Source: Phoronis australis
Lineage: Eukaryota > Phoronida > Phoronidae
Assembly: GCA_002633005.1 (NCBI GenBank)
Contig: NMRA01000049.1
Coordinates: 656,636 to 713,872, forward strand
Direction of reading: 5' to 3'
DNA: 57,237 nt
Position 1 is the stretch's first letter; each line of letters opens with the position of its first letter. The position numbers and the translations under genes are program-made. Shown piece after piece: positions 57,146-57,237 of this stretch. Under the pieces are notes generated by a model. The model did no database searches and was not told the DNA's origin. It saw only the letters and a program-made list of their open reading frames with translations.

Positions 57146-57237
57146 CAATTACCATTTTATGACTTAGCGGGTGAACTTTGGCCAAACAAACATTGAACAG
57201 TTCGCTGTTCGTTCAGCAGCGGCAACTCCGGTCTTGA
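57146..57237. other. Right edge of window
   Basis: Ninety-two bases with nothing recognised. Confidence 0.4.

Overview
This window comes from an animal nuclear genome. Its coding sequence is split by spliceosomal introns with GT/AG borders, it holds two recognisable metazoan membrane-protein genes, and most of it is old, decayed transposable-element DNA. The gene types and the many short G-rich inverted-repeat elements suggest a marine invertebrate (amphioxus, hemichordate, echinoderm or mollusc type). I cannot assign a species from sequence alone.

Region 1 (1-14275, + strand) is the 3' half of an anoctamin/TMEM16 gene. Eight exons were placed by hand at 681, 2414, 5291, 7844, 8992, 10230, 13272 and 14075, with reading phase maintained across every junction. 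They encode about 361 residues, from TM5 to the stop codon. The known Ca2+-site residues are all present: Asn and Glu in TM6, two Glu in TM7, Glu and Asp in TM8. The 5' half of the gene lies left of the window. A further in-phase, symmetric exon (8197-8409) would insert 71 acidic, Ser/Thr-rich residues into the cytosolic TM8-TM9 loop. The introns hold several small inverted-repeat elements, including three copies of one family inside a single intron.

Region 2 (18528-21686, - strand) is a complete two-exon gene for a single-pass leucine-rich-repeat receptor of 491 residues. It has a signal peptide, LRRNT, about 13 LRRs, LRRCT, one membrane segment and a short tail. The intron splits the LRRCT cap in phase 2.

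Region 3 (21.7-57.2 kb) has no intact gene that I can support. It holds:
- five copies of a small element with GCATGCGCGCACCCAG-type ends (two of the five lie further left)
- several CAGTGGCGGAT-ended hAT-like elements
- a decayed THAP-domain fragment and a decayed non-LTR reverse-transcriptase fragment
- an inverted pair of 2.1-kb elements at 35.4 and 44.9 kb
- a 2.2-kb near-palindrome at 38.7-40.9 kb carrying tRNA-like A and B boxes
- two 21-bp satellite arrays built round TATCGATA
- two direct copies and one inverted copy of a 2-kb element (50.8-57.0 kb) carrying a broken HIRAN-like exon
- a cluster of GGTCGGC palindromes at the right edge

The two genes show no sign of working together: one is a Ca2+-activated channel or scramblase and the other is an adhesion or recognition receptor. 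The points most worth following are the anoctamin cassette exon, the TATCGATA arrays, the palindrome with pol III-like boxes, and the HIRAN-carrying repeats.
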